From Hygrophila difformis (lineage: Eukaryota; Streptophyta; Magnoliopsida; Lamiales; Acanthaceae): a stretch of DNA of 64,000 nt. Below the pieces are notes generated by a model. That model was not told where the DNA came from. It saw only the letters and a list, made by a program, of their open reading frames with translations, and did not search any database. The stretch covers positions 55,276,902 to 55,340,901 of the forward strand of contig JAOANR010000003.1 of assembly GCA_030278955.1 (NCBI GenBank), in the 5' to 3' direction. Positions 35,424-47,457 of the stretch are shown here, piece after piece (position 1 is the first letter of the stretch; each line of letters starts with the position of its first letter). The position numbers and the translations under genes were made by a program.

Positions 35424-35438
35424 TCCTCTCCCCCTTAA
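35424..35438 (-). promoter_or_regulatory. Polypurine tract of gypsy-2
   Basis: TTAAGGGGGAGAGGA on the minus strand, immediately next to the LTR. Confidence 0.85.
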
Positions 35439-35446
35439 GATTGCAG

Positions 35447-38400
35447 TTATGTCCCCATAACTGTGTCGGTATCGGTTTGGAACAATGTCGGGTATCGTTC
35501 CCTCATATCGGATTCTACTTCCCAAGTTGCCGTCTCACTTTCGTGGTTTGACCAAAGAACCTTGATCATTTTGATGGTTTTGTTCCTCGTTACTCGTTCC
35601 TTAGTATCGAGAATACGCACTGGGACTTCTTCGTAAGTCAAGTCTTCATCGAGCTCAATTATCTCCGGTTGAAGTACATGTGTCGGGTCCGGCACATACT
35701 TCTTTAGTTGTGAGACATGGAAGACATTATGAACTCTATCTAAGTGTGGCGGTAAAGCCAATCGGTAGGCTAGAGTTCCGACTCGTTCTAGAATTTCGTA
35801 AGGTCCTATGTATCGTGGACTTAACTTCCCTCGTTTGCCAAAGCGCATCACCCCCTTCATGGGTGATATCTTTAGCATGACCCTATCTCCCACTTGAAAT
35901 TCTAGGTCTCGTCGTCTCACGTCGGCATAACTCTTTTGACGGTCTTGAGCGGCTTTCATCTTTCCTTGAATCACTTTGATTTGTTGAGCCATGTCTTCGA
36001 TAAGTTGTGGTCCCACTACCACGGACTTATCGTTTTCTTCCCAGCTCAAAGGGCTTCGGCACTTTCGTCCATACAATGCCTCGAAAGGTGCCATGCCGAT
36101 ACTAGCATGGTAACTATTATTATAGGAAAACTCAATCAAGGGTAAATGAGATTCCCAATTCCCTTTGAATTCCAACACGCATGCTCTCAGCATGTCTTCT
36201 AGTGTTTGGATTGTTCTCTCAGTTTGTCCATCCGTCATCGGGTGGAATGCGGTGCTCATTTTGATTTGAGTACCGAGAGCTTTTTGTAACTCCGTCCAGA
36301 AATGAGAGACAAACCTACTGTCTCTGTCGGAAATGATATCGTGTGGTACTCCATGCCGTCGTACCACATTATCAATGTAGGCTCGGGCCAATTGGTCCAT
36401 AGTCCACGTGTCCTTCATTGGGATAAATATGGCTGTCTTCGTTAGCCTATCCACAATCACCCAAATCTTGTTCATGCCTTTAGGTGATCGGGGTAATCCC
36501 GAGACAAAGTCCATTGAGATGCTATCCCACTTCCAACTTGGAATCTCTAGTGGTTGCATCAATCCTAAGGGTTTATGTCGCACTGCCTTAACCTTTTGGC
36601 AGGTGAGACATCTCGCCACGAAATTTGCCACTTCCTTCTTCATTCCCGGCCACCAATAGATCTTCTTCAGATCTTTGTATAGCTTGTCACTTCCGGGATG
36701 TACGGAATATGGCGTGTTGTGCCCTTCCTCCATCAACCTTTGCTTCAACTCGGCACATTTAAGAGGCACACACCATCTACCTTTGAAACGGATGCTTCCA
36801 TCCTCGTGGACAGCAAATCCTATTGCCCTTCCTTCGGCAATATACTCTTTTATCTTCTCGAGTTTCGGATCGCCCGGTTGAGCGAGTCGAATCTCGTCCA
36901 ATATTGGAGTTTCTACGACCATGGCATTGACCGTTTCTCTCACTGTGCCAGGATGCACAAGTTCTAACTCCAATCTTGCCAAATCCATGTACAATGCCGG
37001 CGGAATTACCAACGAGTTTGTCACGTGTTGGGTTTTCCGACTTAGGGCATCGGCTACCACATTCGCCTTCCCCTCGTGGTATGCTATCTCTAAATCGTAG
37101 TCTTTAATAAGTTCCAACCACCTTCGCTGTCTCAGATTCAACTCCTTCTGAGTGAATATATATTTCAAGCTCTTGTGGTCGGTGAACATTCGACACTTCC
37201 GCCCATAAAGATAATGTCTCCATATCTTTAGAGCGAAAACGACCGCTGCCAACTCCAGGTCATGTGTCGGATAATTTTCCTCGTGAGGTTTTAGTTGGCG
37301 TGATGCATAGGCTACGACTCTCGAGTCTTGCATCAAGACACAACCTAAACCTTCCTTCGAAGCATCGCTATATACTTCGAAGTCACCATTCTCTGATGGT
37401 AGTGTTAATACGGGTGTGGTTGTGAGTCGTTTCTTCAGCTCTTGAAACGATGTCTCACATGCTTCGGTCCACTCGTATTTTGCTCCTTTCTTAAGTAGCT
37501 GGGTCAAAGGACGTGCAATCCTTGAAAAGTCCTTTACAAATCGTCTATAATATCCGGCTAATCCAAGGAAACTCCTTATTTCCGTTGGACTTTTCGGAGT
37601 TGCCCATTCGGTTACGGCAGAAACTTTTGCCGGATCCACTGATACTCCATCAGCGGATACTATGTGTCCGAGAAATGCCACTTCTTTCAGCCAGAAGTCA
37701 CATTTCGACAGCTTGCCGTATAGCTGATTTCTTCGCAAGATTTCTAACACTTGATGTAAGTGCTTCGCATGCTCCTCCTCGCTCTTCGAGTAGATCAGGA
37801 TGTCGTCAATGAACACTACGACACACTGGTCTAACAATTCTCGGAACACGTTGTTCATGAGATTCATGAACATGGCCGGAGCATTTGTTAACCCGAAGGA
37901 TAACACTGTGAACTCGTAATGGCCATATCGTGTTCGAAACGCCGTCTTTGGAATGTCCTTCTCGGCAATCCTCAATTGATGATACCCAGATCGCAAATCG
38001 ATCTTCGAGAATACTGAAGCTCCCTTCAGTTGATCAAACAGATCCTCTATTCTCGGAAGGGGGTATTTATTCTTAATGGTCACTTGGTTTAGTCCTCGGT
38101 AATCTATGCAAAGACGTAGTCCTCCGTCTTTCTTCTTGACAAACAAAACCGGTGCTCCCCAAGGGGACGTACTCGGTCTTATGTAACCTTTTCCCAATAG
38201 CTCCTCGAGTTGTTCCTTTAACTCCTTCATTTCCAGTGGTGCCATCCGGTACGGAGCTTTTGAGACAGGCTCTGTCCCCGGAATGAGATCTATGGTGAAT
38301 TCAAGATCTCTCTCAGGTGGCATGCCCGGAACGTCTTCAGGGAACACGTCCGGGTATTCTCTTACCACTGGTATGCTATCAACCTTGTTCTCTTCCGCCT

Positions 38401-39385
38401 CAAGGTTGTGCACATAGCACGCATATAGTTCATACCCCTTACGCATCAAGTTATTTAGTTTAAGTGCACTAACGATTTTGTTACTTTTCTTAGGGGGCTG
38501 AGAGTAAAAGATAACTCTCTTTCCCCTACTTTTTGACAAGGTGATCTTTTGCTTTTGGCATTCGATCACCGCTTTATACTGGGATAGCCAATCCATCCCC
38601 AGTATGATGTCAAAGTCTCTTAAGTTAAATTCTACCAAGTTCGCGAAGAATTCTACGTTCTTTATCACTATAGGAATTCCGTTATATCGTTTAGAGCAAG
38701 ACACTACTTCTCCAGAAGGCAATTGAATTCCTAAGCTAATTCTCTCGCACTTAGGTAGATCTAACTCAGGCACTATCCTTGATGCAATAATTGAGCAACT
38801 AGCTCCGGAATCAAATAAAATTCTAAGGGGTGTATTCAAAACGTGAAATGTACCTGCCATCACTTCTCCTTGCGCAGGCACGTCCGCTTGGTTCACCACG
38901 TTCAGCCTCCCCATAGGGCGTCCTTGATTGCCCTGCTGATTCGCATTCGGCTGCTGATTTTGTTGCTGGTTTTGATTCTGTGGGGGCGGAGGTCGTTGGT
39001 TCTGGTTCTGGTTTTGCGGCCTATTTTGAGGGGGTCTGTACCCTTGGTTATTGCCATTTCGCCCGTTTTGGTTTTGAGGCTGTTCTTGCCCTGCGACCAA
39101 ATCGTCCCTCTTCGTTATGTTCTCGAGCCTAGTTCGACATTCCCGTCGAACGTGACCCATTCGACCGCATCGGTAACAAGCGCCTTGTTGCGGGCATCCC
39201 CTTGCCAGATGTGGTCGTCCACATCGCGGGCAAGGCGGGTACCGGATCTTCTTGATTAAACCTCCTTCCCGTGTTGTTTTGTTGGGGCCTATTCGACCCT
39301 CTGCGCTGCTCGTTCCTTCCAGTGTTGTTATCGTTTCTCGAGTCTCGGCTTCTCTTGTCTTGAGGACCCCTGCTGGACTCCCCAC
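35447..39385 (-). CDS. pol: gypsy-2 pol: protease, reverse transcriptase, RNase H, integrase, chromodomain
   Basis: Open frame of 1,312 codons. In order: two CCHC knuckles (C52-C64 and C70-C83), aspartic protease (FDSGAS, Asp 192), reverse transcriptase with FIDD at 525-528, RNase H (Asp 674, Glu 711, Asp 736, Asp 779), integrase with HHCC (His 889, His 896, Cys 926, Cys 929) and the D,D35E triad (Asp 959, Asp 1020, Glu 1056), and a chromodomain-like end ([16 protein letters not shown]) as in Tekay-type chromoviruses, which directs integration towards heterochromatin. All catalytic residues seem present. Roughly the first 47 codons are the overlapping gag frame read out of phase; meaningful pol begins near RYPPCPRCG. 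Gag lies in another frame upstream, offset by +1. Confidence 0.93.
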   Translation of the reverse strand: MGSPAGVLKTREAETRETITTLEGTSSAEGRIGPNKTTREGGLIKKIRYPPCPRCGRPHLARGCPQQGACYRCGRMGHVRRECRTRLENITKRDDLVAGQEQPQNQNGRNGNNQGYRPPQNRPQNQNQNQRPPPPQNQNQQQNQQPNANQQGNQGRPMGRLNVVNQADVPAQGEVMAGTFHVLNTPLRILFDSGASCSIIASRIVPELDLPKCERISLGIQLPSGEVVSCSKRYNGIPIVIKNVEFFANLVEFNLRDFDIILGMDWLSQYKAVIECQKQKITLSKSRGKRVIFYSQPPKKSNKIVSALKLNNLMRKGYELYACYVHNLEAEENKVDSIPVVREYPDVFPEDVPGMPPERDLEFTIDLIPGTEPVSKAPYRMAPLEMKELKEQLEELLGKGYIRPSTSPWGAPVLFVKKKDGGLRLCIDYRGLNQVTIKNKYPLPRIEDLFDQLKGASVFSKIDLRSGYHQLRIAEKDIPKTAFRTRYGHYEFTVLSFGLTNAPAMFMNLMNNVFRELLDQCVVVFIDDILIYSKSEEEHAKHLHQVLEILRRNQLYGKLSKCDFWLKEVAFLGHIVSADGVSVDPAKVSAVTEWATPKSPTEIRSFLGLAGYYRRFVKDFSRIARPLTQLLKKGAKYEWTEACETSFQELKKRLTTTPVLTLPSENGDFEVYSDASKEGLGCVLMQDSRVVAYASRQLKPHEENYPTHDLELAAVVFALKIWRHYLYGRKCRMFTDHKSLKYIFTQKELNLRQRRWLELIKDYDLEIAYHEGKANVVADALSRKTQHVTNSLVIPPALYMDLARLELELVHPGTVRETVNAMVVETPILDEIRLAQPGDPKLEKIKEYIAEGRAIGFAVHEDGSIRFKGRWCVPLKCAELKQRLMEEGHNTPYSVHPGSDKLYKDLKKIYWWPGMKKEVANFVARCLTCQKVKAVRHKPLGLMQPLEIPSWKWDSISMDFVSGLPRSPKGMNKIWVIVDRLTKTAIFIPMKDTWTMDQLARAYIDNVVRRHGVPHDIISDRDSRFVSHFWTELQKALGTQIKMSTAFHPMTDGQTERTIQTLEDMLRACVLEFKGNWESHLPLIEFSYNNSYHASIGMAPFEALYGRKCRSPLSWEENDKSVVVGPQLIEDMAQQIKVIQGKMKAAQDRQKSYADVRRRDLEFQVGDRVMLKISPMKGVMRFGKRGKLSPRYIGPYEILERVGTLAYRLALPPHLDRVHNVFHVSQLKKYVPDPTHVLQPEIIELDEDLTYEEVPVRILDTKERVTRNKTIKMIKVLWSNHESETATWEVESDMRERYPTLFQTDTDTVMGT

Positions 39386-40178
39386 TCACCCTTCTTTTCA
39401 GCTGCTGCACGCGTGCTACCGCTACAGCGCGATCGTATACGGCTTGCAAATCGGGGTAGTGTACTCCCGCGATCACTTCGCGCACAGACAGGTTCAGTCC
39501 CATCTCGAACTTCTGTGCCTTTTCCGCATCAGTAGGTACTAGCCTTGGTGCGAACCTCACCAGCTCCTTGAAGCGGGTGTAGTATTCCTGCACCGTTTGG
39601 CTTCCTTGCTTCAACGACAGGAATTCTTCGTACATGGCAGCTTTGGTACTCAAGGGATAGAATCGATCCCTGAGTAGTTCCATCATCTCCATCCACGAGT
39701 AAGGCTCGTCATCTTCAGTTAGTTTGGCTTGCGTTGCTTGCCACCAGTCATCAGCTTCGCCTCCCAAGTAGTATGAAGCGACATGTACCCTCTCTCCTTC
39801 CGGACATTTGACCGCTCCCAGCAGCTTGTCGAAAGTCCGGATCCATTCCTCCAGTTTAGCTGGATCCTCCTCACCAGCATAGTGGGGCGGCTGGTAGGGA
39901 TTCACCATCGCCAGGTAGTTAGGGCGAGCTTGGGGCGGAGGTACCGCCGCAGCTTGACCCTGGTTGACTTGCGCGTTTCCGAGCGCAATCAACACTTCCT
40001 CTATCGTCCTAAGACGATCGCCCACATTGTTCGGTGCGGGGGCGTCCTGCGCACCTTGGGGCTGTTCCTCATCAGGTTGGTTTCGTTCGGTGACGTTTGG
40101 TGGTGTTTCAGTAGGTGTTTCAGTAGTGGTTTGGGGAGCAGGTTGGGCTCTGCCTCTTCCTCTTCCTCTGGGTGCCAT
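39129..40178 (-). CDS. gag: gypsy-2 gag
   Basis: Starts at ATG 40178 ([16 protein letters not shown]); the open frame extends further 5' but that extension is not gag-like. An Arg-rich N-terminus and acidic linker precede the retrotransposon gag domain (about residues 100-235; [37 protein letters not shown] is its core). The nucleocapsid knuckles expected next are in the +1 frame, inside pol. This frame reads on out of phase from about 39246 and stops at 39129. In related elements gag and pol form one frame, so a 1-base insertion or a +1 recoding site separates them. Confidence 0.88.
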   Translation of the reverse strand: MAPRGRGRGRAQPAPQTTTETPTETPPNVTERNQPDEEQPQGAQDAPAPNNVGDRLRTIEEVLIALGNAQVNQGQAAAVPPPQARPNYLAMVNPYQPPHYAGEEDPAKLEEWIRTFDKLLGAVKCPEGERVHVASYYLGGEADDWWQATQAKLTEDDEPYSWMEMMELLRDRFYPLSTKAAMYEEFLSLKQGSQTVQEYYTRFKELVRFAPRLVPTDAEKAQKFEMGLNLSVREVIAGVHYPDLQAVYDRAVAVARVQQLKRRVSGESSRGPQDKRSRDSRNDNNTGRNEQRRGSNRPQQNNTGRRFNQEDPVPALPAMWTTTSGKGMPATRRLLPMRSNGSRSTGMSN

Positions 40179-40440
40179 TCTGGTACAAATAGGATAGTTT
40201 AGGACTGATGAATTTAGCATATAGTCTAAGCAATTTGTATGAATGTATATGTGTGTAGTAATTTAGCACGTGGTGCTTTGTTCGAACTAAGGAGCATCGT
40301 ATGCTTCGAGGTTTTATTTTATTTTGTTTTGTTTGTTTTGATTTAAACAAAATAAATCGGGCATTTTATTTCCTCGAAAGAAATTTTAGTACAAAAGTAG
40401 AAATATTTTTCTAGCAAAACAATGTCTAACAGTAGAATCT

Positions 40441-40776
40441 CTAGTGCCTCATGACGTCTCTCGGCGGGGTAACAGGATCTTCCTCCGGATCTTCCTCCTC
40501 CGAACTCGGCGGTAGTAGGTCGTCAAAGATAGTGTTTAAGTCTTGCCCGTGGGCATCGATGTATTCCTTTAGTATTAGGTTTTGTGTAGTGAGGGTTTGG
40601 ACTTGGCGCTCGAGTTGGTTTATGCGGTGATGATCCGCCTCTCTCAAGTTGCCCATGTGATGTAAATTGGCCTCCAATTGAGCCATACGGTACTTCATTT
40701 GCTCTAGGGTTTGGTGGGAATCGAGATGAACGCTCATCATCCTGACCATCAACTGCATCATGTCTTGACTAGCCAT
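40441..40776 (-). CDS. gypsy-2 leader ORF (coiled coil)
   Basis: 111 residues from ATG 40776, between PBS and gag and 263 bp upstream of the gag stretch. It starts MASQDMMQLMVRMMSVHLDS and continues with heptads (MAQLEANLHHMGNLREAD, INQLERQVQTLTTQN) predicting a coiled coil, then an acidic tail (EEEDPEEDP). Its counterpart in the older gypsy-1 copy is well conserved over the first 60 residues. There is no signal peptide, membrane segment or known catalytic motif. I do not know the family; a role in gag assembly or RNA packaging is only a guess. Confidence 0.6.
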   Translation of the reverse strand: MASQDMMQLMVRMMSVHLDSHQTLEQMKYRMAQLEANLHHMGNLREADHHRINQLERQVQTLTTQNLILKEYIDAHGQDLNTIFDDLLPPSSEEEDPEEDPVTPPRDVMRH

Positions 40777-40805
40777 CTAGCGCAAGCAAGAGATCTAGGT
40801 TAATA

Positions 40806-40941
40806 TTCGCCAAGATTCTAAGTTCAATTCGCCAAGATTCTAGGTTCGAGTTTCCAAGATTCTAAGTTCAAGTTTCGCCAAGATGCTAAGTTCAAGTTTC
40901 GCAAAGATTCTAAGTTCGAGTTTCGCAAAGATTCTAAGTTC
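40806..40941 (-). repeat. Minisatellite between PBS and leader ORF (gypsy-2)
   Basis: About six degenerate units of TTCGCCAAGATTCTAAGTTC, 20-24 bp each. The repeat is at the same position as in gypsy-1 but its units have drifted. Confidence 0.85.
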
Positions 40942-41197
40942 ATAGCAGAGATGCAACATGCATATGCAAATGATATTTCCCCCCAATAATAATTTAATAC
41001 CCATATATTTTTTTCCCATGGGTTTTAAAATAAAATTTCTCCATGGAAAAAAAAAAATTTAAAATTTAAAATAATAGTCAAAATATTAATAATAGTTTAA
41101 AAATAATAATGGTTTAAAAATAATAGTTTAAAAATAATAGTGGTTTAAATAATGGTTTAAAAATAGTAATGGTTTAAAAATAATAATTTAAAAATAG

Positions 41198-41213
41198 CCG
41201 GGCTCTGATACCA
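41198..41213 (-). promoter_or_regulatory. Primer-binding site of gypsy-2
   Basis: TGGTATCAGAGCCCGG on the minus strand, initiator tRNA-Met type, three bases from the 5' LTR. Confidence 0.93.
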
Positions 41214-41216
41214 ACT

Positions 41217-44025
41217 TGTAACACCCCGGTTTTTGGTAACCCAGGTCGGGATGTCACCGCCACATCTCCCTAGCAAGACACGGTTTCTCCGAGCTTACTA
41301 AAGAGATGCAAGGCTAGGTATTGCAGTGTTTAAAACATTTAAAGCATTCAAAATAGCCCATACAATATAAATCGAAAATAATAATAGCATAGCGCAGCGG
41401 AAATATTTAGTTTAGTACAGTATCGCAGCGGAAAATTTAAATAGGGCCGACATGGCCAAAACACGGGTTAAACAGGCCCGTTCATAATATAGTCTAAGTA
41501 CGAAATTTAAAAGCCAAAATAAAAGTTCCCAAAATCCCATGCATGATTCGTGCTCACACATGCTCATTCCACATATTCTGTAAAGAAAGGAATAAAAACG
41601 GTTTTGATCAGCAAAATTGCTGAGTAAGTTAACACATGCATGATCGTAGGGTTTAAAAGCCATAACTTTAATAATTTAACAAAAGCATGATAATAGCATA
41701 ATATTTGATTTCATATAATCCATATCATATAGCACAATCTATCTCAGGCTCTATTTAATGACACGTATCACATGATTAAATCATAAAAGCCATAATTTTA
41801 AATAAAGCATTTAAATAATTTAATTGGACAACAATATAATTTAATCTAGTTTAATTTAATTTAGAATCCCCATTACATTCCCGATTTGGTATCTCAAAGT
41901 TTCACGATAAAAATCGCGATGTCAACAAGTTTAGCCGGTAGCCCGGCGGCCGCAGCCGTATCAGCCATACCCAGTACCACTCCGGAGCCTCGGGAAACCC
42001 ATACGGATATTCACGAGAGTGTAGGCTCTAAGTTTCGCCGTTTTGGCAATATCACATTTCAAGTATAGCGCGCGGGGTCACCATCGTCCATTACGGCACG
42101 AAGTGAATCGTTAGGGGGCACCCTGCAGAGCACTCACCCCTAATTTTAATTTATCAAGTTTGCAAGGGGATTTAGTTTTTAAAATCTGCCTTCCAATGTA
42201 ATAATTTAGAAACAATATCTCAATTCGTTTCAACCCTAAAGGTTAATTCCATGTTTCAACAAGATTTCAAAATTTCGTTTCGGTAAATCACAGTTTACTC
42301 CAAAATTCGTCTAAAATCAGATTTAATTCCAAAAATTCCAAAATTTCATATCTGACTCGGAAACATCAAGATCTACAACTTTCATGTTTTAACTTTTTCA
42401 ATCCGAGATACCTAAGTGGGTTAAAATCGCCAATTTTCGCATATCAAGAAATCTGTCCGAGTTCAAAGTGCCACAGTTTACAAATTTCACAATCTACCAT
42501 ATCAATTCAACTCCAAATTTAATGAAATTTGACAGGGATCATCTTGAGACATTTATTCACAACTTTCATGTTCGGCCAAAGATCTAAAACAGCCTAGATC
42601 CTATGTCAAAAACGTGATCAAGATCATTCCTAAGTTCTGTCCAAGATTTCAAGATCTAAAATCAAACAGTTCGGTTTCAACGGGTTTTCACCTATCAAAT
42701 CAACTCCAAAAATTCTCAAATTTTTACAGTAGCTAGGTCTAAGTCTTAGGAACGTTTTTCGTGTTTTAAGTTTTTCCATTTGAGTTCGTTTTAAAGGTCG
42801 GAAAAATTCAACAATTCTGTTGCGTCGGTAGGAAAACAAAAGTGGACAGATTTATGATTCTTGTCAAATCTTTTAGGTTTCGAATGTTTTAAAATCTCCC
42901 AAAACCATGTAAGGTTAACTTACAGTGTTTATGAACGTCGGGAATGTCCAATTCGGAGGCGTGGCTTCCAGATCACCGTTTCTCCTCTCCGTTCGTCGGG
43001 TTCTACGATCTAGATTCGATACGGGGGTGTAGAAAGAAAAAGGAGATGATTAGGATTCGTTTTCGAATCGTTTATTGAATAGAGATTGGACCGAGACTTA
43101 CCACGACTATGGAGATCTGTAGAGAACTCGTCCAACAGCGTTCGTCTTGGTTTCGTGCCTCCGACGACTCCGGATTTAGGGTTTCGAGCGTATAGAATGC
43201 TTTAGGGTTTCGTAAACTTGTTCGGGGCTCCCAAGGGGCTTATTTATAGAATTCTAAGTCCCTAGGGCGTCCACGGCCGACCTAGAACTCTGGAGTCGAG
43301 AGGTGTTCAACCGAAAGTCGAAAAATCCGCGTTCGGGTGAGAGATTCACGCAACAACCAAATCTGTGGGTTGGCGCGGTCGTGGCGCGGTTTTCCCCATT
43401 GGGCGCGCGGCCACCACGCCGTCTTAGCCTGGACTTCGGTCCGGGCGGGTCGTGCGATCCGTCGTGCGTTTCCGCCTCTCTTTCGGGTTTCTATCCCTCT
43501 TTGCTCCCGAATTCCGATTCCCGGGGTATATTCGGGTTCATACTTTCTCTCCAATTTTATTCTTAGTCTAGTTGGATATTTTGGACTCGAATACTCGAGT
43601 TTATTAGTGTCGGGTTTTGGTGTTTCATTTATCCATCCTTTTGTTTAATTAAATTCCTTTAATTCCTTTTTAAGTAAAAATCTCATTTCTCATTTTCTTA
43701 TCTTTATTTATTTCTTTTATTTGCTGGATTTGTTTATTTATTTATAGTATTTATTTTATTTATTATTTATTTATTTAATTATTGTTTTATTTTATGTTGG
43801 AAAATTCTCGGGTATTACAGTCTACCCTCCTTAAGAATCAACTTCGTCCTCGAAGTTGTGTTTCGGCTTTTCTCGTCTCGTGCTAAGGTCTTGTGTTTGT
43901 TTTGTTATGTTGTGACTGAACTTAGAATTAAAACTTCTAAGCTGCCTACGTACCCGGTAAAGGGATCAAGCCATAACGTAGTTCAAAGGTTTACAAAAAT
44001 GCACGAAAAATTAGGGGGTATGACA
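41217..44025 (-). repeat. 5' LTR of gypsy-2
   Basis: 2,809 bp, almost identical to 32615-35423. The minus-strand TATA-like TCTATAAATA is at 43241-43250. Confidence 0.93.
43241..43250 (-). promoter_or_regulatory. TATA box in gypsy-2 5' LTR
   Basis: TCTATAAATA on the minus strand, conserved in position with gypsy-1. Confidence 0.5.
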
Positions 44026-44411
44026 AAAAAAATGTGTAAACACTTATGTTCATCCCTTTATGGATTTATTAGGATAGGTTTAGTTTATTAGTTGCTTAGA
44101 TTAGTTTTATTTCTTTTATTTTATTTTATCCTTATAGTTGCTTTCTTTTCTTCTTTTTTAGTTACTGTTTTACTTTTTGTTGACTTTTCTTATTTTTATT
44201 TTTTAGGATTAGTATGATAGATCTAGAGAGGGAAGATATTTTAGTATTTGTGCATATTAAAAAATATGTTTTCTTATATTGTATTGCATCACGTTGTAAC
44301 CCCACGGGTTGCAACGTAATATTCCCGTTGTGATCCCACGGATCACAACGCACTTTTATGCAATGCAATAATAGGCGTTATGCTGCCGAAATTTTTATAA
44401 AATTTTATAAA
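44026..44411 (+). other. Solo-LTR sequence right of gypsy-2
   Basis: T-rich non-coding stretch, then TTGTAACCCCACGGGTTGCAA and TTGTGATCCCACGGATCACAA (about 44293-44350), two near-perfect hairpins of matching design. Confidence 0.5.
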
Positions 44412-44995
44412 ACCCAGTCGCTAGACATTCCTGTCGCGAGACCACGTCTCGCGACACACTTTCCAGTCTAGCGACATGGGACTAAACACTTGAAAATTTT
44501 TCAAAAACCAGTCGCTAGACCCACCTGTCGCGAGACCACGTCTCGCGACACACTCTCGGTCTCGCGACTGGGAGCCCAAAATACTTAGAATATTTTGCTA
44601 GACCATGCCAGTCGCTGGACTCCTGTCGCGGGACCCTGTATCGCACCACAATTCAAGTCTAGCGACTGGGCCTCCATGACTTAGCAAAAATTCTAAAATT
44701 CCACCCGTCGCGTGACCCATGTCGCGAGCCTAGGCTCGCGACACAATTTATGGTCTCGCGACTGGGTCCTCATCTCTTTTAATTTCCAAAAATTCTGACT
44801 TCCAACCCCCGTGTCGCCAGACCCGTGTCGCCAGACCACGTCTCGCGACACAATTTTTGTCTAGCGACACGGAAACCCTAAATTTCTAAAAATCCAGTTC
44901 CTTTTATTTCCCACCTCTCATGTCGTGATCCTCCCGTCGTGAACCCACGGTTCACGACGCAATTTCTGTCTCACGACATGCATGGCACTCTCTTG
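44412..44995 (+). repeat. Tandem array of ~100-bp units with strong hairpins
   Basis: Six units start near 44414, 44509, 44609, 44705, 44810 and 44917. Each has the plan CAGTCGCTAGAC, GTCGCGAGAC, GTCTCGCGAC, TCTAGCGACTGG, then an AT-rich tail. In the first two units GTCGCGAGAC and GTCTCGCGAC are a perfect 10-bp inverted repeat around CAC (44433-44455 and 44527-44549). In the last unit the core has changed to CGTGAACC/GGTTCACG, keeping the pairing. Confidence 0.85.
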
Positions 44996-47452
44996 CCAAA
45001 TTTTTATTCTCCATCGCATCTCATTAATTAATTGAACCTTTATATCAATATTTTGAGGTTGAAATCCAATGATCTCAACCCATGATTAATTTGATATAAA
45101 GAACTTTGTTCAATTTCCATTAAAAGATTTTTCTATAAAATTAAACTCTAATGATCTAAGTATATAATCCGGACTGTAATTAATTAATTATGGAATGAGT
45201 GATTATTTAGACCATGATGAGTAATTATGGGATAATTTCTATACCCTTGCATGAGAAACCAATGTCTCTCATACAAGATGACCCAAAAATATTCTCTTAA
45301 TTTATTTTTGTCTTTCTCGTGTTGTGTGAAACGGCTAGTAAGAAATATATCAGACTAATGTTGGCGGGTATACCACACGGATAAACTAGCTCGTAGTCTG
45401 AATATTAATTACTAGTTGTTATTTTGCATGGTCCGGGCAGTGGTCGGTGGAAGCCTTGGCGGTTCGTCCATCCGGGATTATAATAGCTGCTCAGCTGACT
45501 CCTACCCGGATACAGTTTTATTTTCTTTATCTTAATTTCAAACCTATATCTAGAGTTGTAGTAATGTTCGATGACATATGCCAATGTTGTCTAATAATTA
45601 TTGCAGTGATAAAACATGTGGGTTTTTATCCAGTTCACAGATAGTGGAGTCTAAGATGACAGCGGCAACTGTCATTTAAGGCATTCCACTGTCTAAAAAT
45701 CATTCCATCCAAATGAGAGGGAAATTGGAAAGCAGATGTTTGCAGTCCACCCAATCGTTTTGCCATCTTTTTAGCCAAAATAAATTCTTCTCATCTCCGG
45801 CTATTTCATCTCTGTGTATCAACTTCTGTCTAAACCCACCTTATATTTTGGGTTATTTAATTTTACACCTCTTTATAAATTTATGCATGAAATTATTATG
45901 TAGATATTGTGGTCAATATTATTTTGGGATCCTTCCCTTGGACATAGAAGTCTTGATTTAAATCAGATGTCTCACAATAAATTTCCAATAAAAATTCATT
46001 TATAAAATCCAGATCTAAGTAAGGGATAAATTCCACAGTTATGACTAATTCACATTCGACTGAGGGTTAAATTTTGGGAAATTAGAAGCAAAGTCAGCGA
46101 TTAGGTCTCATCTAGACTGAAAGGGTCTGTGTTCTTATTGAGAGTCTAGTACCTGTTTAGGGAATGATTTTCAAAATCGATTATTTTCCGAAATTGCTGT
46201 GTATTGGGAATTTAGTCTTAATTATCACACCGAGATGGGATCCACTTGGATTCAAATACAGTGTGTTAGATAATTCTAGAGGAACAATACATAGGCCTTG
46301 GTTATTTTCTAAGATAGGGTTGAGTTCCTTTCAACTGCTATCCTCTTCTGCCAAGGCCTATTTTTGAGTCCTGAGTGAGTGCATCCGGAACGAACTAATC
46401 TATTAGTTCGTTTCATTAGTTTGTATCTCATAACCACCCAGAAGGAAGTGAACACTGCGAGCGGTTCACTGAGATCCGGGAATTCTTGATCCACATCCGG
46501 TCATCATGACTGGGGGCTCTTCTTATACTACCAGGGTAACTCTTTTGAAACCTCCGAGTGATAGGATTATAAATGCTTTCTTTACCGCTTTCTTTTAAAT
46601 GCTTTCTTTAGAGGTCACTCGGATGTATTGAAAGTAGCGGAACTGCTTCTAGGTTTGAGAATTATGGGATAGTTCAGGCTTGATTAGAATCTTTGGGTGT
46701 GACATGGGGGAATGATAGCAGTACTTGACACTTCAACTAATGATTTGTCAGGTGTTGCTTGTCCACCACAGATAAATGACATACCTCTGCGCAGGGGCAG
46801 TTTTATATCTGTGGTATCTTAGATTTTGTTGTCTTAAGGCATGTAAATTCATACTGTAAGTACCTGTCTGTTAAAGGGAACATGGTATAGGAAGCATGAG
46901 AGTTAGCTATCTGAAAGGATTATCCCGAGCTAAGATCTGTGTAACAAAATGGAAGTCTAATTGTGTTTCATCTGAATCTTGTCCAATTATTATTATTTTC
47001 TTCCTGTCCCTTCTGTCTAACTTTAAATCGCTTTCTTAGAATAATTTTATTGCTTTCCTAGAGTAAATTTAATTCGCTTTCTAGAATAATTTTATCTGCT
47101 TTATTTTAATTGCTTTCACATTTAGTTTAAATTATGTCAAGTAGTTGATAATTGAAACACAAACTTGAATCGAGTAATCGAGTGGAAAATCTTATAACAC
47201 GACGTGGGCCCTGCTTCTATCGCACATCCTCCAGTGAACGATCCGGTACTTACTATAAATACTGCAATTTTTGACTCCGTGCGCTTTCGGGGGCACAGTT
47301 TCTTAACACGAGTAAATAAAAACGTGACAACCTATAAATATATCCCTAATCCCAACTCCGCCTTCATAAATTGGTTTCATTGAATAAAATCAAAACCGGG
47401 ATTATCTTATTTACTTAAAAATACTTGTGCGGGAAATCTGTCAAAAGTTTCA
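44996..47452 (+). repeat. 3' part of the solo LTR, shared with the Athila-like LTR
   Basis: From about 45360 this aligns with 54980-57179 (shared blocks such as GCAGATGTTTGCAGTCC, GGTCACTCGGA and CCTGCTTCTATCGCACATCC). It is non-coding; its short frames have no recognisable product. Confidence 0.75.
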
Positions 47453-47457
47453 GCCAC

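Larger units (their letters stand above)
31905..44025 (-). mobile_element. Ty3/gypsy element (gypsy-2, Tekay-like), young, with partial tandem copy
   Basis: On the minus strand the order is LTR (41217-44025), PBS, leader ORF, gag, pol, polypurine tract, LTR (32615-35423), then again PBS, minisatellite and part of the leader ORF (31905-32614). Two units therefore share the middle LTR and the second is cut off. The LTRs have equal length (2,809 bp) and differ at only about eight sites by eye, so insertion is recent. No TSD can be defined because the left end is truncated. The family is the same as gypsy-1. Confidence 0.92.
30130..47452 (+). mobile_element. Solo-LTR-like element inside LINE-1, itself split by gypsy-2
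   Basis: Starts TGATAATGG and ends GTCAAAAGTTTCA, with the 5-bp TSD GCCAC on each side (30125-30129 and 47453-47457). Without gypsy-2 it is about 5.2 kb. No PBS, gag or pol is present and there is only one TG...CA unit, so it is best read as a solo LTR, or as an LTR-like non-autonomous element. Its last 2 kb (about 45360-47452) matches the LTR of the Athila-like element at 54980-57179, including the CGACGTGGGCCCTGCTTC block; the 5' part does not match. Confidence 0.78.

Noticed and set aside
44433..44455. Rho-independent terminator hairpin
   Set aside because: This is plant DNA and the hairpin is part of a tandem array without a T-run directly following.
30130..47452. A full-length LTR retrotransposon
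   Set aside because: No PBS, gag, pol or second LTR belongs to this layer; the gag and pol inside belong to gypsy-2.
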